Of a DNA stretch of 64,000 nucleotides, positions 1 to 11,090 are shown in pieces. Origin of the DNA: an uncultured Desulfovibrio sp. (GTDB lineage Bacteria > Desulfobacterota > Desulfovibrionia > Desulfovibrionales > Desulfovibrionaceae); NCBI RefSeq assembly GCF_944324525.1, contig NZ_CALUWS010000005.1, forward strand, positions 1-64,000. Reading direction: 5' to 3'. A program made the position numbers and the translations under genes. The notes beneath the pieces are model-generated. The model had not been told where the DNA came from. It made no database searches and saw only the letters and a program-made list of their open reading frames with translations. Every line of letters starts with the position of its first letter. The stretch's first letter is position 1.

Positions 1-180
1 GGAAGGGGAACCCCTCCGCCGGCGCTGGCGGGGTTCCCCTTCCCCCCAAGCCCCCCATCCCTTCCCCAGCGCGCTTTTACCGGGGGAAGGGGCAGGGCCA
101 CGAGGCGACCCCGCTTCCAAGGCAAGCGGACAGTGTGCGAGCGATACGTCTTATATATTGAGATTATTTGTAAAATTAGA
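1..180 (-). repeat. Family A dispersed palindromic element (copy A1, cut by window edge)
   Basis: A long GC-rich hairpin (arms around GGGGAACCCC and GGGGTTCCCC) is followed by the block read on the minus strand as GGTAAAAGCGCGCTGGGG, a variable stretch, and an AT-rich end (TTTTACAAATAAT on the minus strand). The same modules recur near 22.0, 37.3, 46.2 and 48.5 kb. The element abuts a family B repeat directly upstream of pbpC. It may contain the pbpC promoter, but no good -35/-10 pair was recognised. Confidence 0.75.
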
Positions 181-262
181 GCGTTTTGGCTTTGGAAAAG
201 GTAAAACGCGAGGCGGCAGCACAGCGCCGCCCGGCCAAAACCAAACGGAAAACGTTCAAGAG
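177..262 (+). repeat. Family B dispersed repeat (copy B1, short form)
   Basis: This stretch reads AGAGCGTTTTGGCTTTGG, then the block GCGAGGCGGCAGCACAGCGC and AAACGGAAAACG. It matches the left part of family B copies at 8.9, 19.3, 43.8 and 46.5 kb. An open frame runs through it in phase with pbpC, but its translation is repeat sequence, so it was excluded from the gene. Confidence 0.7.
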
Positions 263-271
263 GACTGCCGC

Positions 272-2641
272 ATGCCCGCCGCGCGCCGCCTGCCATTGGG
301 TTCCCGCCTGCCGCGTCGCCTGCTCCGTTTGGGGGCATGGCTCGGTTTGCCGCTGTGTGTCCTGCTGCTCCTCTACGCCTTGCTGGGGCTGTTGCCGCCG
401 CCCCCGCTGCTGGACGGGGTGCCCTTCGCCCGGCTGGTGACGGATGCGGACGGCGGCATCCTCCGCATGGGCCTGGCCAAGGATCAGACCTACCGTCTGC
501 GGGTCAGGCTGGACGACATCGCCCCGGAGGCCGTGCAGGCGCTCATCCGCTACGAGGACAGGCATTTCTGGGCGCATCCCGGCGTCAATGTCCCCTCCCT
601 GCTGCGGGCGGCCTGGGGCACCTATCTGGGTGGGGAGCGCCGCAGGGGCGGCTCCACCATCACCATGCAGGTGGCCCGTCTGCGGCTGGGCCTGACGACC
701 TCGGACATCGGCGGCAAGCTGCGCCAGATCTGGACGGCCCTGCTGCTGGAGCGGCACTACAGCAAGCAGGAGATCCTTGAGGCGTATTTCAATCTTGCGC
801 CCTATGGCGGCAATATCGAGGGGATAGAGGCCGCCGCGCGCATCTATTTCGACAAGCCGGCCAGCCGGCTGACGGTCATGGAAAGCCACGCGCTGGCCGT
901 CATCCCGCAGAATCCCGTGCAGCGCCACCCCCTGCGCGGGAAGGACTTTGCCGCGGCGCGCGCCCGGCTGGAGCGTCTGCTGACGGAAGATGCGGACGGC
1001 GGCCCGCGAGAGGGACCGTTGCCGCCGCTGCGGGTGCGATCCCCTGCGCGACTGCCCTTCCTTGCCCCGCATGTCTGCGCGGAACTGCTGGCCGACAGCG
1101 ATGCGCCCGCGCCGCGGGGCGTCATGGCCACCGGCATCGAGCCGGACCTCCAGCGCCTGCTGGAGGAGCGTCTGTCCGGCCTGACGGCCAGAGGGCGCGC
1201 CTACGGCATCCGCAATGCGGCGGCCATGCTCGTACGCACGTCGGACATGCGGGTCTGCGCGCTGGCGGGATCGGCGGGCTTCCATGACGCGGCCATCGAC
1301 GGACAGGTGGACGGCAGTCGCGCCCGCCGCTCGCCCGGTTCCACCCTCAAGCCCTTCATCTATGCGCTGGCCCTGGAGCAGGGGCTCATCCATCCCATGA
1401 CCTTGCTCATCGACAGCCCGCGTTCCTTCGGCGGCTACGATCCCGAGAATTTCGACCGGGGCTTCCGGGGGCCTCTTCCGGCCCATGCGGCCCTCAAGGC
1501 CAGCCGCAACCTGCCGGCCATCATCCTGGCGGAGCAGCTTGCCGAGCCCGGTCTCTACGGTTTCCTGAAAAAGGCGGGCGTCCAGCTGCCCCGGCCGCCG
1601 GAGCACTACGGCCTTGCGCTGGTGCTGGGCGGGGCGGAAGTCTCCATGCGCGAGCTGGCGGCCCTTTACGCCATGCTGGCCAATCAGGGCCTTTGGCAGC
1701 CGGTGCGCCTGCGCCGCGACCTGCCCGCCGCCGCGCCCGTCCGCCTGCTGTCGCCGGAGAGCGCCTATGTGACGTTGCGCATGCTGGAACGGGAGGACGC
1801 CGTGCTGCGGACGCCGGACGGGCCGGTGCCCCTGCGCTGCAAGACCGGCACTTCCAACGGCTTCCGGGACGCCTGGACGGCGGGCGTGGTGGGGGGCTAC
1901 GTCCTTGTGGTGTGGGTGGGCAATTTCGACAACCGGCCCAATCCGTATCTTATCGGGGGAGAGGTGGCCCTGCCCTTGTTCGCGGAGGTGGCGCGCGGGC
2001 TGGCGGCGTTGCGTCCCCTGCATGACGTGACGGCGGAGCGGCGCGCCGGGCTCAATGTGGTGGAACTGCCCGTCTGCGCCGCCACCGGCGATGTGGACAC
2101 ATCCCGCTGCGCGGAGACGGAAGAGACGCTCTTCATCCCCGGCGTGTCCCCGGTGCGGGACAGCGGCATCCTGCGGCCGCTGCTCATCGACAAGGCCACG
2201 GGCCTGCGGGCCTGCGAGCCGCGCGAAGGGGAGACCGAGCTGCGTTACTGGGAATTCTGGCCCTCGGACGTGCGCAAGGTCTTTGCTCAGGCCGGGATAC
2301 ACAAGCCTTTGCCGCCGGACTGGCTGCCGCAGTGCCGCCCGGCAACGGAGGAGCGAACCGCGCCGCCCCCCGGGACGCCGCCACGCATCCTCCTGCCCAA
2401 GAAGGGCGTGACCTATTACCGGACGCTCTCCGGGACGTCGCGCAGCATCCCCCTCGTGGCGGCGGCGGAGCCCGACGTGCGGCGCATCCACTGGTTCGCC
2501 GGGCCTGTCTATCTGGGCAGCGCGGCCCCGGGAGAGCCTTTCCTCTGGGAGCCGGACAGCGCGGGCCGGCGGGAGATCCTTGCCGTGGACGATCAGGGCC
2601 GCAGCGCACGGCAGCTCTGCCGCATCGAGCTGGCGCCGTAA
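272..2641 (+). CDS. pbpC: Penicillin-binding protein 1C, bifunctional peptidoglycan glycosyltransferase/transpeptidase
   Basis: This inner-membrane enzyme polymerises and cross-links peptidoglycan. The ~789-residue product starts with an Arg-rich segment and one membrane anchor (LPLCVLLLLYALLG). The GT51 domain follows, with EDRHFWAHPG and GGSTITMQ. The transpeptidase domain has SPGSTLKP (active-site Ser), SRN and KTGTSNG. The last ~90 residues fit the C-terminal domain typical of PBP1C. The start was placed at 272, after AAGAGG, rather than at an in-frame ATG at 158, because the intervening codons are dispersed repeat. PBP1C is usually followed or preceded by an alpha-2-macroglobulin gene; none is visible downstream, and the upstream side lies outside the window. 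Confidence 0.93.
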   Translation: MPAARRLPLGSRLPRRLLRLGAWLGLPLCVLLLLYALLGLLPPPPLLDGVPFARLVTDADGGILRMGLAKDQTYRLRVRLDDIAPEAVQALIRYEDRHFWAHPGVNVPSLLRAAWGTYLGGERRRGGSTITMQVARLRLGLTTSDIGGKLRQIWTALLLERHYSKQEILEAYFNLAPYGGNIEGIEAAARIYFDKPASRLTVMESHALAVIPQNPVQRHPLRGKDFAAARARLERLLTEDADGGPREGPLPPLRVRSPARLPFLAPHVCAELLADSDAPAPRGVMATGIEPDLQRLLEERLSGLTARGRAYGIRNAAAMLVRTSDMRVCALAGSAGFHDAAIDGQVDGSRARRSPGSTLKPFIYALALEQGLIHPMTLLIDSPRSFGGYDPENFDRGFRGPLPAHAALKASRNLPAIILAEQLAEPGLYGFLKKAGVQLPRPPEHYGLALVLGGAEVSMRELAALYAMLANQGLWQPVRLRRDLPAAAPVRLLSPESAYVTLRMLEREDAVLRTPDGPVPLRCKTGTSNGFRDAWTAGVVGGYVLVVWVGNFDNRPNPYLIGGEVALPLFAEVARGLAALRPLHDVTAERRAGLNVVELPVCAATGDVDTSRCAETEETLFIPGVSPVRDSGILRPLLIDKATGLRACEPREGETELRYWEFWPSDVRKVFAQAGIHKPLPPDWLPQCRPATEERTAPPPGTPPRILLPKKGVTYYRTLSGTSRSIPLVAAAEPDVRRIHWFAGPVYLGSAAPGEPFLWEPDSAGRREILAVDDQGRSARQLCRIELAP

Positions 2642-2697
2642 GGTCTGTCGCCATGCTCAATGGGGTAGGGAGCAGGGAGACGAGGAAGCATCCCACG

Positions 2698-2731
2698 AAA
2701 AAAGGGGGACCGTCCGGCAAAAGGGTTCCCC
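2698..2731 (-). terminator. Rho-independent terminator after plsY
   Basis: An 8-bp stem (GGGGGACC with GGTTCCCC, one G-T pair) is followed on the minus strand by six T residues. It lies in the convergent gap between pbpC and plsY and is oriented to end the RNase-plsY transcript. Confidence 0.7.
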
Positions 2732-2769
2732 TTGCTCGCAAGACATGACGTTTCCTACCGACGGCGGCA

Positions 2770-3363
2770 TCAGTCCTGACGTTTCTTCTGCCAGCTCTTT
2801 TCCGTCCCGGCGCGCAGGCGGGCGATGTTCTCCCGATGTTTCCAGACCACGATGGCCCAGATGCAGAGGCTCAGCGGGAGCCACGTCCACTGCCCGCAGA
2901 AGAGCAGCCCCAGCACGAGCGCGCTGACCAGCGTCAGCGAGCCCAGCGACACGAAGCCGCTGCGCCAGATGACCAGCACGCAGAGCAGGCAGGCCCCGAA
3001 CAGGGGCCAGAAGGCCAGCGGCAGGAAGATGCCGATGCTCGTGGCCACGGCCTTGCCGCCGCGAAAGTGCATGAAGCAGGAAAAGACGTGCCCCAGCACG
3101 GCGGCCAGCGCCACGAGGCTCACCCAGAACGGGGAAAGCCCCCAGTGCAGGGCCAGCCAGACGGGCAGGGCCCCCTTGCCCAGATCGCAGGCCAGGGTGA
3201 GCACTCCCCAGCCGAAGCCGCAGAGGCGGGCCACATTGGTGGCCCCGGTATTGCCGCTGCCGCCCCGTCGGGGATCGATCCCGCAAAAGACGCGGGCGAT
3301 GACCAGTCCCCACGGGACGGAGCCGGCCACATAGGCCAGCGCGAGACAAAAGATTTCCGTCAT
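2770..3363 (-). CDS. plsY: Acyl-phosphate:glycerol-3-phosphate acyltransferase PlsY
   Basis: PlsY transfers an acyl group from acyl-phosphate to glycerol-3-phosphate, the first step of phospholipid synthesis, at the inner membrane. The 197-residue length and multi-span hydrophobic profile fit the family. Signature segments are visible: GSVPWG near the N-terminus, [12 protein letters not shown], and a GKG-containing loop (CDLGKGALP). The start codon overlaps the stop of the upstream RNB-family ribonuclease gene (ATGA), so the two are translationally coupled in one minus-strand operon that ends at the terminator near 2.7 kb. Confidence 0.95.
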   Translation of the reverse strand: MTEIFCLALAYVAGSVPWGLVIARVFCGIDPRRGGSGNTGATNVARLCGFGWGVLTLACDLGKGALPVWLALHWGLSPFWVSLVALAAVLGHVFSCFMHFRGGKAVATSIGIFLPLAFWPLFGACLLCVLVIWRSGFVSLGSLTLVSALVLGLLFCGQWTWLPLSLCIWAIVVWKHRENIARLRAGTEKSWQKKRQD

Positions 3364-5522
3364 GAAGGCATCTCCTCGTAAGGCGCGGGCCGGCAGTCGG
3401 CCGTGCGCGCCTCCAGTAACATGATCTCATTGTACAGGGGATTGACCCGCCCGATGCGCACTTCCACCGCCGTACCCGGGCAGGCGCGTTCGTCGAACTG
3501 ACGGCGCTTGCCCCGCAGGAAGATGCCCTGATCCGGCAGGCTGACATTGCCGAAGACGTCGTTTTCCTCGGTGATGATGCCGGGCCACCAGACCTTGTCG
3601 CCCTGCTGGCGGAAGAAGAGCAGTTTCCAGTAGCGGGGCCGGAAGCGCTGTATCTGCCCGGCAGCCTCCAGGGCCGCGTTGAGGCTGACCAGCAGCTCCG
3701 TCAGCGCGCCGGCCTCCCAGCGCGGGACCCCGCGCTGCAGGAAATGGGCGATCTGCGCCTCGTTCACGAGGTCGGGATAGCGCCGCAGGGGCGAGGTGAC
3801 GGGCGCGTAGCGCGGCAGGCCGAGGGCCGCGTGCGGACGGGCCTGCACTTCCAGGCTGGACGGGGCCAGCGCGCGCATGATGCGGGTCATGTCCTCCGGG
3901 CGCGTCCAGACGCCGGCGTATTCGCGCGGCAGGGCCACGTCCTGCGTGCGGTGCAGCAGGGGCAGGCTCCGGGCGGCGGCCCAGTCGGCCACGGCGGCGG
4001 AGGCAAGGATCATCATTTCCGCCACGGCGGACTGGCTGTCCGGGCAGTTCTCGCCCGGCTCCAGATGCACGACGGTCTGCGCGCCTTCGCCCTCAAGCCG
4101 GATGACCGGCTCCGGGCGATCCATGACCACGGCCCCGCCCCGGATGCGGGCCGCCTGCCGGGCGCGCTCGAAGGCGTGCGCCCGTTCGAGGGCCTCGGCG
4201 AAGGGGGCGGCCGGATTGTCCGGCAGGGGCGCGCCCGTCCGCCGGGCGTCCAGCACGGCCTGCGTGTCCCGGTAGGTGAGGTTGGCCGCCAGCTTCACGC
4301 GGGCCATGAAGACCTCGCAGGGCGCGGCAACGCCTTCCGCATCCACGGCCACCCGGACGCAGAAGGCCGGGCGATCCTCGCCCGCCCGCAGGGAGAAGAC
4401 GTCCGTCCCCAGCGTTTCGGGCAGCATGTGGCAGTCGCCTTCCGGCAGATAGATGCTGGTGCCGCGCCGCAGCACGGCCTTGTCCAGCGGGGAGCCGAAG
4501 GGCCAGCACAGCGCCGGGCAGGCCAGGGCCAGCGTCAGCAGGAAACCGCCGTCCGGCCTGTCCTCCAGGAAAAAGGCGTCGTCCACGTCGCGGGTACTGG
4601 CGCTGTCGATGCTGATGAAGGGGAGATCGCAGCGCTCCAGCGGCATTTCACGGCTCTGCGCCGCGCAGTCCTCCACCTCGTCCGTCCAGTGCGTCCACCA
4701 CTGATCCCCGGGCTCGTAACCGGCGCGGTCGAACCAGAAATTGTAATGCGGCGGCACTTCGCCCCAGGCCATGAGCAGCTGCACCGGCAGATGGGGCACG
4801 TCGGGCAGGCCCTTGCTCAGCATGCGCCAGAGCGTATCGTGTTCCTGATTGTCCGGATTGGCCATGCAGTCGAACAGCAGCTTGCGCAGCCGCTGGGCCA
4901 CCTCCGGCGCGGGCCATTCCGGCGAGCCGCCGTGCCCGTCGGCATCCGGGGCCGGGGGGAGCGTACGCTTCCTGCAGGCCACGTCCCAGAGCAGGCGGAA
5001 AAAGGTCGCGCCGCCCACGGTGAGGGCCTCGCGCTCTTCGCGCTCCTGCTGCTCGTGCAGCCGCCGCTCCACGGTCTCGGCATCGAAGATCTGGAAGACG
5101 GGCGGCTGGAAGCGGAAATGGCTCTTGCAGGCCAGCAGGGCCCGTCCGTGGGCTGCGATGCTGTCCACGTCGGGGTCGCTGCCGGAGAGTTCCGCGAACC
5201 ACTGGGCAGGGGCTTCGGCCAGCTCGCCCTGGGCCATCTCCCAGAGCTCGGCCACCGGGACGGCGGCGGCCAGCGCCTCGCGGCGTTTGCGCACATCGTC
5301 CAGCAGGCGGACGGCTTCTTCCCGGCCGGGCAGGGGGCCCGGCAGCTGCGGCCCGGACCACGGCAGCAGGCGCGACGTCCCCAGCCGCGTTTCCCGGCGG
5401 TTGGGCAGGAGAAGGCGGACCTTCCCCCCGCCTTCTTCAATGACAAGGGCCAGATGGACGGCGTTGCCCTCCAGAAATTCCACAATGCAGCCCGTACCGG
5501 GATACTGCACACATGACGACAT
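3360..5522 (-). CDS. RNB-domain 3'-5' exoribonuclease (RNase II/R family)
   Basis: This is a predicted hydrolytic 3'-to-5' exoribonuclease of 720 residues. The RNB catalytic hallmark is clear: [17 protein letters not shown] supplies the Asp cluster that binds Mg. Further conserved RNB sequence ([15 protein letters not shown]) follows, and the C-terminus looks like an OB/S1-type fold. The N-terminal third is variable and lacks recognisable cold-shock domains, so it differs from classical RNase R. Start ATG at 5522 follows GGGGAGG. It leads the operon with plsY and diverges from the citrate synthase gene. Assignment to RNase II or R proper is uncertain. Confidence 0.88.
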   Translation of the reverse strand: MSSCVQYPGTGCIVEFLEGNAVHLALVIEEGGGKVRLLLPNRRETRLGTSRLLPWSGPQLPGPLPGREEAVRLLDDVRKRREALAAAVPVAELWEMAQGELAEAPAQWFAELSGSDPDVDSIAAHGRALLACKSHFRFQPPVFQIFDAETVERRLHEQQEREEREALTVGGATFFRLLWDVACRKRTLPPAPDADGHGGSPEWPAPEVAQRLRKLLFDCMANPDNQEHDTLWRMLSKGLPDVPHLPVQLLMAWGEVPPHYNFWFDRAGYEPGDQWWTHWTDEVEDCAAQSREMPLERCDLPFISIDSASTRDVDDAFFLEDRPDGGFLLTLALACPALCWPFGSPLDKAVLRRGTSIYLPEGDCHMLPETLGTDVFSLRAGEDRPAFCVRVAVDAEGVAAPCEVFMARVKLAANLTYRDTQAVLDARRTGAPLPDNPAAPFAEALERAHAFERARQAARIRGGAVVMDRPEPVIRLEGEGAQTVVHLEPGENCPDSQSAVAEMMILASAAVADWAAARSLPLLHRTQDVALPREYAGVWTRPEDMTRIMRALAPSSLEVQARPHAALGLPRYAPVTSPLRRYPDLVNEAQIAHFLQRGVPRWEAGALTELLVSLNAALEAAGQIQRFRPRYWKLLFFRQQGDKVWWPGIITEENDVFGNVSLPDQGIFLRGKRRQFDERACPGTAVEVRIGRVNPLYNEIMLLEARTADCRPAPYEEMPS

Positions 5523-5599
5523 ACGACCTCCCCTCGCTCCGCGCGCTCGCAGCGCGGCACATTTTTTCCGTCAATCCAACTGCTCATAATCGGGCATTT

Positions 5600-5614
5600 T
5601 TGCCAATCTGGCAA
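5600..5614. promoter_or_regulatory. Short palindrome in divergent promoter region
   Basis: TTGCCAATCTGGCAA is a perfect 6-bp inverted repeat with a 3-bp spacer. It lies in the 199-bp gap between the divergent RNase and Re-citrate synthase genes and could be an operator. No regulator can be named. The rest of the gap contains the two ribosome-binding sites and no other clear signal. Confidence 0.3.
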
Positions 5615-5721
5615 GTCCCGCGGGCGGCGAGGGGGTGGCGGACGGCTTTACGCCATGAAAGGAAGCGGCTATGGTGAATCCCTTATTATCTCAGCCGCCC
5701 CGACGGGGGCAGAGGAAGGCC

Positions 5722-7548
5722 ATGAGCATCATTTACCAGACCAGCGGCAATCGCCCGCTTCCGTTGCAGGATGTGGAGCAACCCCAGCTTTACCGGGAGC
5801 TTTTCCCCTATACGAGCATTTGCCGTACCGCCTTTGACGACGTGCTGCTTGCGCCGCGACCGGCCGAGCAGATGCGTATCACCGATACGACCTTTCGCGA
5901 CGGCCAGCAGGCCCGCCCGCCGTATACGGTCAAGCAGGTGGCCAAGATGTTCGACTTTCTGCACCGCCTCGGCGGCAAGAGCGGACTCATCACGGCCTCG
6001 GAGTTCTTTCTTTACTCGGCCAAGGACCGCAAGTGCATCGACGTCTGCCGGGCGCGCGGCTACCGCTTCCCGCGGGTGACGGCCTGGATCCGGGCCAACA
6101 AGGAAGACCTCAAGCTGGCCCGCGACATGGAATTCGACGAGACCGGCATGCTGACCAGCGTGTCGGACTACCACATCTTCCTGAAGCTCGGCAAGACCCG
6201 GCAGCAGGCGCTGGACATGTATGTGGGGCTCGCCGAACAGGCGCTGGAGTGGGGCATCATCCCGCGCTGCCATTTCGAGGACGTGACCCGCGCCGACATC
6301 TATGGTTTCTGTCTGCCCCTGGCCCAGCGCCTCATGGAGCTTTCGCATCAGAGCGGGATGCCGGTGAAGATCCGCCTTTGCGACACCATGGGCTACGGCG
6401 TGCCCTATCCCGGGGCCGGACTGCCGCGCTCGGTGCAGCGCATCGTGCGCGCCTTCACCGATGAGGCGGGCGTGCCGGGGCAGTGGCTGGAATGGCACGG
6501 GCACAACGACTTCCACAAGGTGCTCGTCAACGGCGTGACGGCCTGGCTCTACGGTTGCGGCGCGGTCAACAGCACGCTCTTCGGCTTCGGGGAGCGCACG
6601 GGCAATACGCCGCTGGAAGCTCTGCTGGTGGAATACATCTCCCTCACCGGAGACGATGCCGCCGCCGACACCACCATCCTCGCCGAGGTGGCCGAGTTCT
6701 TCGAGAAGGAGCTCAACTACCGCATCCCCTACAACTATCCCTTCGTGGGGCGCGACTTCAACGCCACCAGCGCGGGCGTGCATGCCGACGGTCTGGCCAA
6801 GAACGAAGAGATCTACAACATCTTCGACACCACGCGCCTGCTGGGCCGGCCCGTGCCCATCATCATCACCGACAAGACCGGACGCGCGGGCGTGGCCTAC
6901 TGGCTCAACGTCAATCTGCGCCTGCCCCCGGAAAAGCAGGTCTCCAAGAAGCACCCCGCCGTGGGCCGCATCTACGACGCCATCGTGGCCCTCTACGAGA
7001 ACGGCCGTACCACCAACATGTCCCACGACGAGATGGAAGCCCTCGCCCAGAAGTTCATGCCCGAGCTCTTCGTGACCGAATTCGACCACATGAAGCAGCT
7101 GGCGGGCGAGCTGGCGGCCCATCTCATCATCCGGCTTTCGCGGCAGCAGGAGCTTCAGGACTTCGGCCAGCACGCCTGCGCCCGTCTGGATGCCTTCACG
7201 CGGGAATTCCCCTTCATCCAGTATCTCTATCTGACGGATACCGAGGGCAAGCTCAAGTGCTCCACCATCACCGACCCGGCTTACAAGGAGCGTTACGAGG
7301 CCCTGCCCATCGGTTATGATTTCTCGCAGCGCGAATGGTTCAAGATGCCCATGCAGACCGGCGACCTGCACATCATGGACGTGTACCAGTCCCAGTTTAC
7401 GGGGAAGCTGGTCATCACCGTGTCCTGCGCCGTCACCAATGAGAGGGACGACATCGTGGGCGTGCTCGGCGCGGACATCCAGCTCGAGCAGCTCCTGCAG
7501 CGGGCCCAGGCCCTCAAGCAGGAAGTGCGCTCCGAAGACGAGGAATAA
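5722..7548 (+). CDS. Predicted Re-type citrate synthase with C-terminal Cache-like sensor domain
   Basis: This HMGL-like (isopropylmalate/homocitrate synthase superfamily) protein of ~608 residues probably condenses acetyl-CoA with an oxo-acid. Metal-site motifs are TTFRDGQQ (residues ~56-63) and EWHGHND (~257-263); SAGVHADGLAKN lies at ~350-361. No classical citrate synthase is present and the next gene is isocitrate dehydrogenase, so Re-citrate synthase, known from Clostridium kluyveri and proposed in Desulfovibrio, is the best guess. Homocitrate synthase is the alternative. From ~493 to ~590 the protein has Cache/PDC-type sequence (YLYLTDTEGKL, GYDFSQREWF, GVLGADIQLEQL) instead of a LeuA regulatory domain. 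Start 5722 follows GAGGAAGG; an in-frame ATG at 5671 after AAGGAAG is possible. Confidence 0.8.
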   Translation: MSIIYQTSGNRPLPLQDVEQPQLYRELFPYTSICRTAFDDVLLAPRPAEQMRITDTTFRDGQQARPPYTVKQVAKMFDFLHRLGGKSGLITASEFFLYSAKDRKCIDVCRARGYRFPRVTAWIRANKEDLKLARDMEFDETGMLTSVSDYHIFLKLGKTRQQALDMYVGLAEQALEWGIIPRCHFEDVTRADIYGFCLPLAQRLMELSHQSGMPVKIRLCDTMGYGVPYPGAGLPRSVQRIVRAFTDEAGVPGQWLEWHGHNDFHKVLVNGVTAWLYGCGAVNSTLFGFGERTGNTPLEALLVEYISLTGDDAAADTTILAEVAEFFEKELNYRIPYNYPFVGRDFNATSAGVHADGLAKNEEIYNIFDTTRLLGRPVPIIITDKTGRAGVAYWLNVNLRLPPEKQVSKKHPAVGRIYDAIVALYENGRTTNMSHDEMEALAQKFMPELFVTEFDHMKQLAGELAAHLIIRLSRQQELQDFGQHACARLDAFTREFPFIQYLYLTDTEGKLKCSTITDPAYKERYEALPIGYDFSQREWFKMPMQTGDLHIMDVYQSQFTGKLVITVSCAVTNERDDIVGVLGADIQLEQLLQRAQALKQEVRSEDEE

Positions 7549-7590
7549 GCCCGCCGGGCCAACGATCGAGAACATGTGGAGAACGACGAT

Positions 7591-8730
7591 ATGAAAAAGA
7601 CGGTTTACTGGATAGAAGGCGACGGCATCGGCAAGGAGATCTGGCAGGCGGCCCGGCCCGTCATCGACGCGGCGCTGGCCCGCGAATCCGACGATCGCAT
7701 CGACTGGGTGGAACTGCTGGCCGGGGAAAAGGCCGAGGCCGAAACGGGCAGCCCCCTGCCCGAAGCCACGCTGGAGACCCTGCGCGGGGCGAGTGTGGCC
7801 ATCAAGGGGCCGCTGGGCACGCCCGTGGGCACGGGCCGCCGCAGCCTCAACGTCACCCTGCGGCAGACGCTGGATCTCTATGCCTGCATCCGGCCCATCC
7901 GCCACTTCACCGGGCTGGAGACGCCGGTCAAGCATCCTGAAAAGGTCAATATGACCATTTTCCGGGAAAATACGGAAGACGTGTACGCCGGTATCGAATA
8001 CGCCGCCGAGACCCCGGAAGCGAAGAAGCTCATCGCCTTCCTGCGCGAGGAGTTCGGCGTGGGCAAGATCCGCGAGGACGCCGCGGTGGGCATCAAGCCC
8101 ATGAGCGCTTTCGGTTCGGAGCGCCTCGTGCGGCGCGCCCTGCGCTATGCGCTGGATACCGGTCAGCCCTCCCTGACGCTGGTGCACAAGGGAAATATCA
8201 TGAAGTTCACCGAAGGCGGCTTCCGTCAGTGGGGCTATGACGTGGCGGCGCGCGAATTCGGCGCGCAGACCTGCACGGAGAAGGAAGCCGTGCCCGGCCG
8301 GCTGGTGGTCAAAGACCGCATCGCCGACGCCATGTTCCAGGAGGCGATCCTCCATCCCGAACAGTATCACGTCATCGCCACGCCCAACCTCAACGGGGAC
8401 TATCTCTCCGACGCGCTGGCCGCGCAGGTGGGCGGGCTGGGCCTTGCGCCGGGCGTGAACATGTCCGATTCCCTGGCCTTCTTCGAGGCCACGCACGGCA
8501 CCGCGCCCACCATCGCCGGGCAGGACAAGGCCAATCCCGGCAGCGTCATCCTCTGTGGGGCGCTCATGCTGGAACACATGGGCTATGCGGCGGCGGCGGA
8601 GCGCATCCGTTCGGCCATGAGCAAGGCCATTGCCGGACGCGCCGTCACCGTGGATCTTGCCGATCAGGTCAGCGGCTCCCGCGTGGTGGGCTGCCGCGAG
8701 TTCGGGGAGATCATCGGCGCGGCGCTGTAG
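7591..8730 (+). CDS. icd: Isocitrate dehydrogenase with non-NADP-type cofactor residues
   Basis: The enzyme oxidatively decarboxylates isocitrate to 2-oxoglutarate. The 379-residue protein has the substrate signature (SLNVTLRQTLDLYACIRPIR), FRENTEDVYAGIE, LVHKGNIMKFTEG and the ThrHisGly cofactor loop HGTAPTIAGQDKANPGS. Aligned without gaps to the E. coli enzyme, the NADP determinants Lys344, Tyr345, Val351, Tyr391 and Arg395 read Thr, Ile, Ala, Val and Asp. That argues for NAD use. It is shorter than E. coli Icd at the N-terminus. ATG 7591 follows GTGGAG; an upstream in-frame GTG at 7576 overlaps that site. It lies 42 bp after the citrate synthase gene and is probably cotranscribed. Confidence 0.92.
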   Translation: MKKTVYWIEGDGIGKEIWQAARPVIDAALARESDDRIDWVELLAGEKAEAETGSPLPEATLETLRGASVAIKGPLGTPVGTGRRSLNVTLRQTLDLYACIRPIRHFTGLETPVKHPEKVNMTIFRENTEDVYAGIEYAAETPEAKKLIAFLREEFGVGKIREDAAVGIKPMSAFGSERLVRRALRYALDTGQPSLTLVHKGNIMKFTEGGFRQWGYDVAAREFGAQTCTEKEAVPGRLVVKDRIADAMFQEAILHPEQYHVIATPNLNGDYLSDALAAQVGGLGLAPGVNMSDSLAFFEATHGTAPTIAGQDKANPGSVILCGALMLEHMGYAAAAERIRSAMSKAIAGRAVTVDLADQVSGSRVVGCREFGEIIGAAL

Positions 8731-8808
8731 AATAATATAAGCCTGCGGGCGGGGCTTTCTTGTCTGCCGTTCCGGCTGCCAGAACGAGTCCGTCCGGCGG
8801 GAGCAATG

Positions 8809-8850
8809 TAATGCCGGGGGATGACCAGCTTGGGGCATCTCCCGGCATTA
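8809..8850. repeat. Perfect inverted repeat after icd
   Basis: TAATGCCGGG at 8809-8818 pairs exactly with CCCGGCATTA at 8841-8850, giving a 10-bp stem with a 22-nt loop. It has no T-tract, so it is not a standard terminator. It ends precisely where family B copy B2 begins. A weaker hairpin followed by TTTCTTGT (8739-8762) may be the icd terminator. Confidence 0.55.
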
Positions 8851-8971
8851 GAGCATGTTCCGTTACGCCCTTCGGTTCGCGGAAAAAACGCGGTTTTTCC
8901 GCTCACTTTGGGCCGGGCGGCGCTGTGCTGCCGCCTCGCGTTTCACCCTTTTCAAAGGTGAAACGCTCTAA
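8851..8971 (-). repeat. Family B dispersed repeat (copy B2)
   Basis: On the minus strand this reads TTAGAGCGTTTCACCTTTG, then GCGAGGCGGC, AGCGGAAAAACCGCG and a GC-rich tail. Several internal hairpins are visible. It fills most of the 350-bp gap between icd and lepA; reading frames crossing it were judged non-coding. Confidence 0.75.
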
Positions 8972-8992
8972 CCCGCCGCCAGCCGGGCAATA

Positions 8993-9021
8993 TGGACTTT
9001 TGCCGCTGTTCGGGATATAAA
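8993..9021 (+). promoter_or_regulatory. Candidate sigma-70 promoter for lepA
   Basis: TGGACT and TATAAA are separated by 17 bp, about 60 bp upstream of the lepA start. The -10 is strong and the -35 moderate. It lies just outside the family B repeat. Confidence 0.5.
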
Positions 9022-9080
9022 AAAAGACTTTGCGACATCGGGTATTCTCCCTGTCATGTCTTTAACCTCCAGCGAGTTCG

Positions 9081-10892
<1,812 letters not shown>

Positions 10893-10909
10893 GCTCCCTG
10901 TTTTTTCCT

Positions 10910-10933
10910 TGCCCCTCACGGGGCATTTTTTTA
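10910..10933 (+). terminator. Rho-independent terminator after lepA
   Basis: A 6-bp stem (TGCCCC with GGGGCA, loop TCAC) is followed by seven T residues. Confidence 0.9.
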
Positions 10934-11090
10934 TCCGCCGCCGGACGTCCTTTGTTTCGAGCGGGGAGAGGCGGCGTCAGCGATTGTGACCAGCCGTGCG
11001 GCGGATGCGCTGGGTGTGAATGTGGTTGGCAAGTCCTTCCGCGCTGCGGGATGGGCCGGCGTGAAAGACTCGACATGACAGGAGGAATCT

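Noticed and set aside
1..262. Extended N-terminus of PBP1C from ATG 158
   Set aside because: The extra 38 codons are family B repeat sequence; a good ribosome-binding site precedes ATG 272 and the membrane anchor follows directly.
5686..8838. A ~1050-codon open frame on the minus strand opposite the citrate synthase and icd genes
   Set aside because: It is an artefact of GC-rich third positions. The plus-strand frames encode recognisable enzymes, and the antisense product is a His/Arg/Gly-rich low-complexity sequence.
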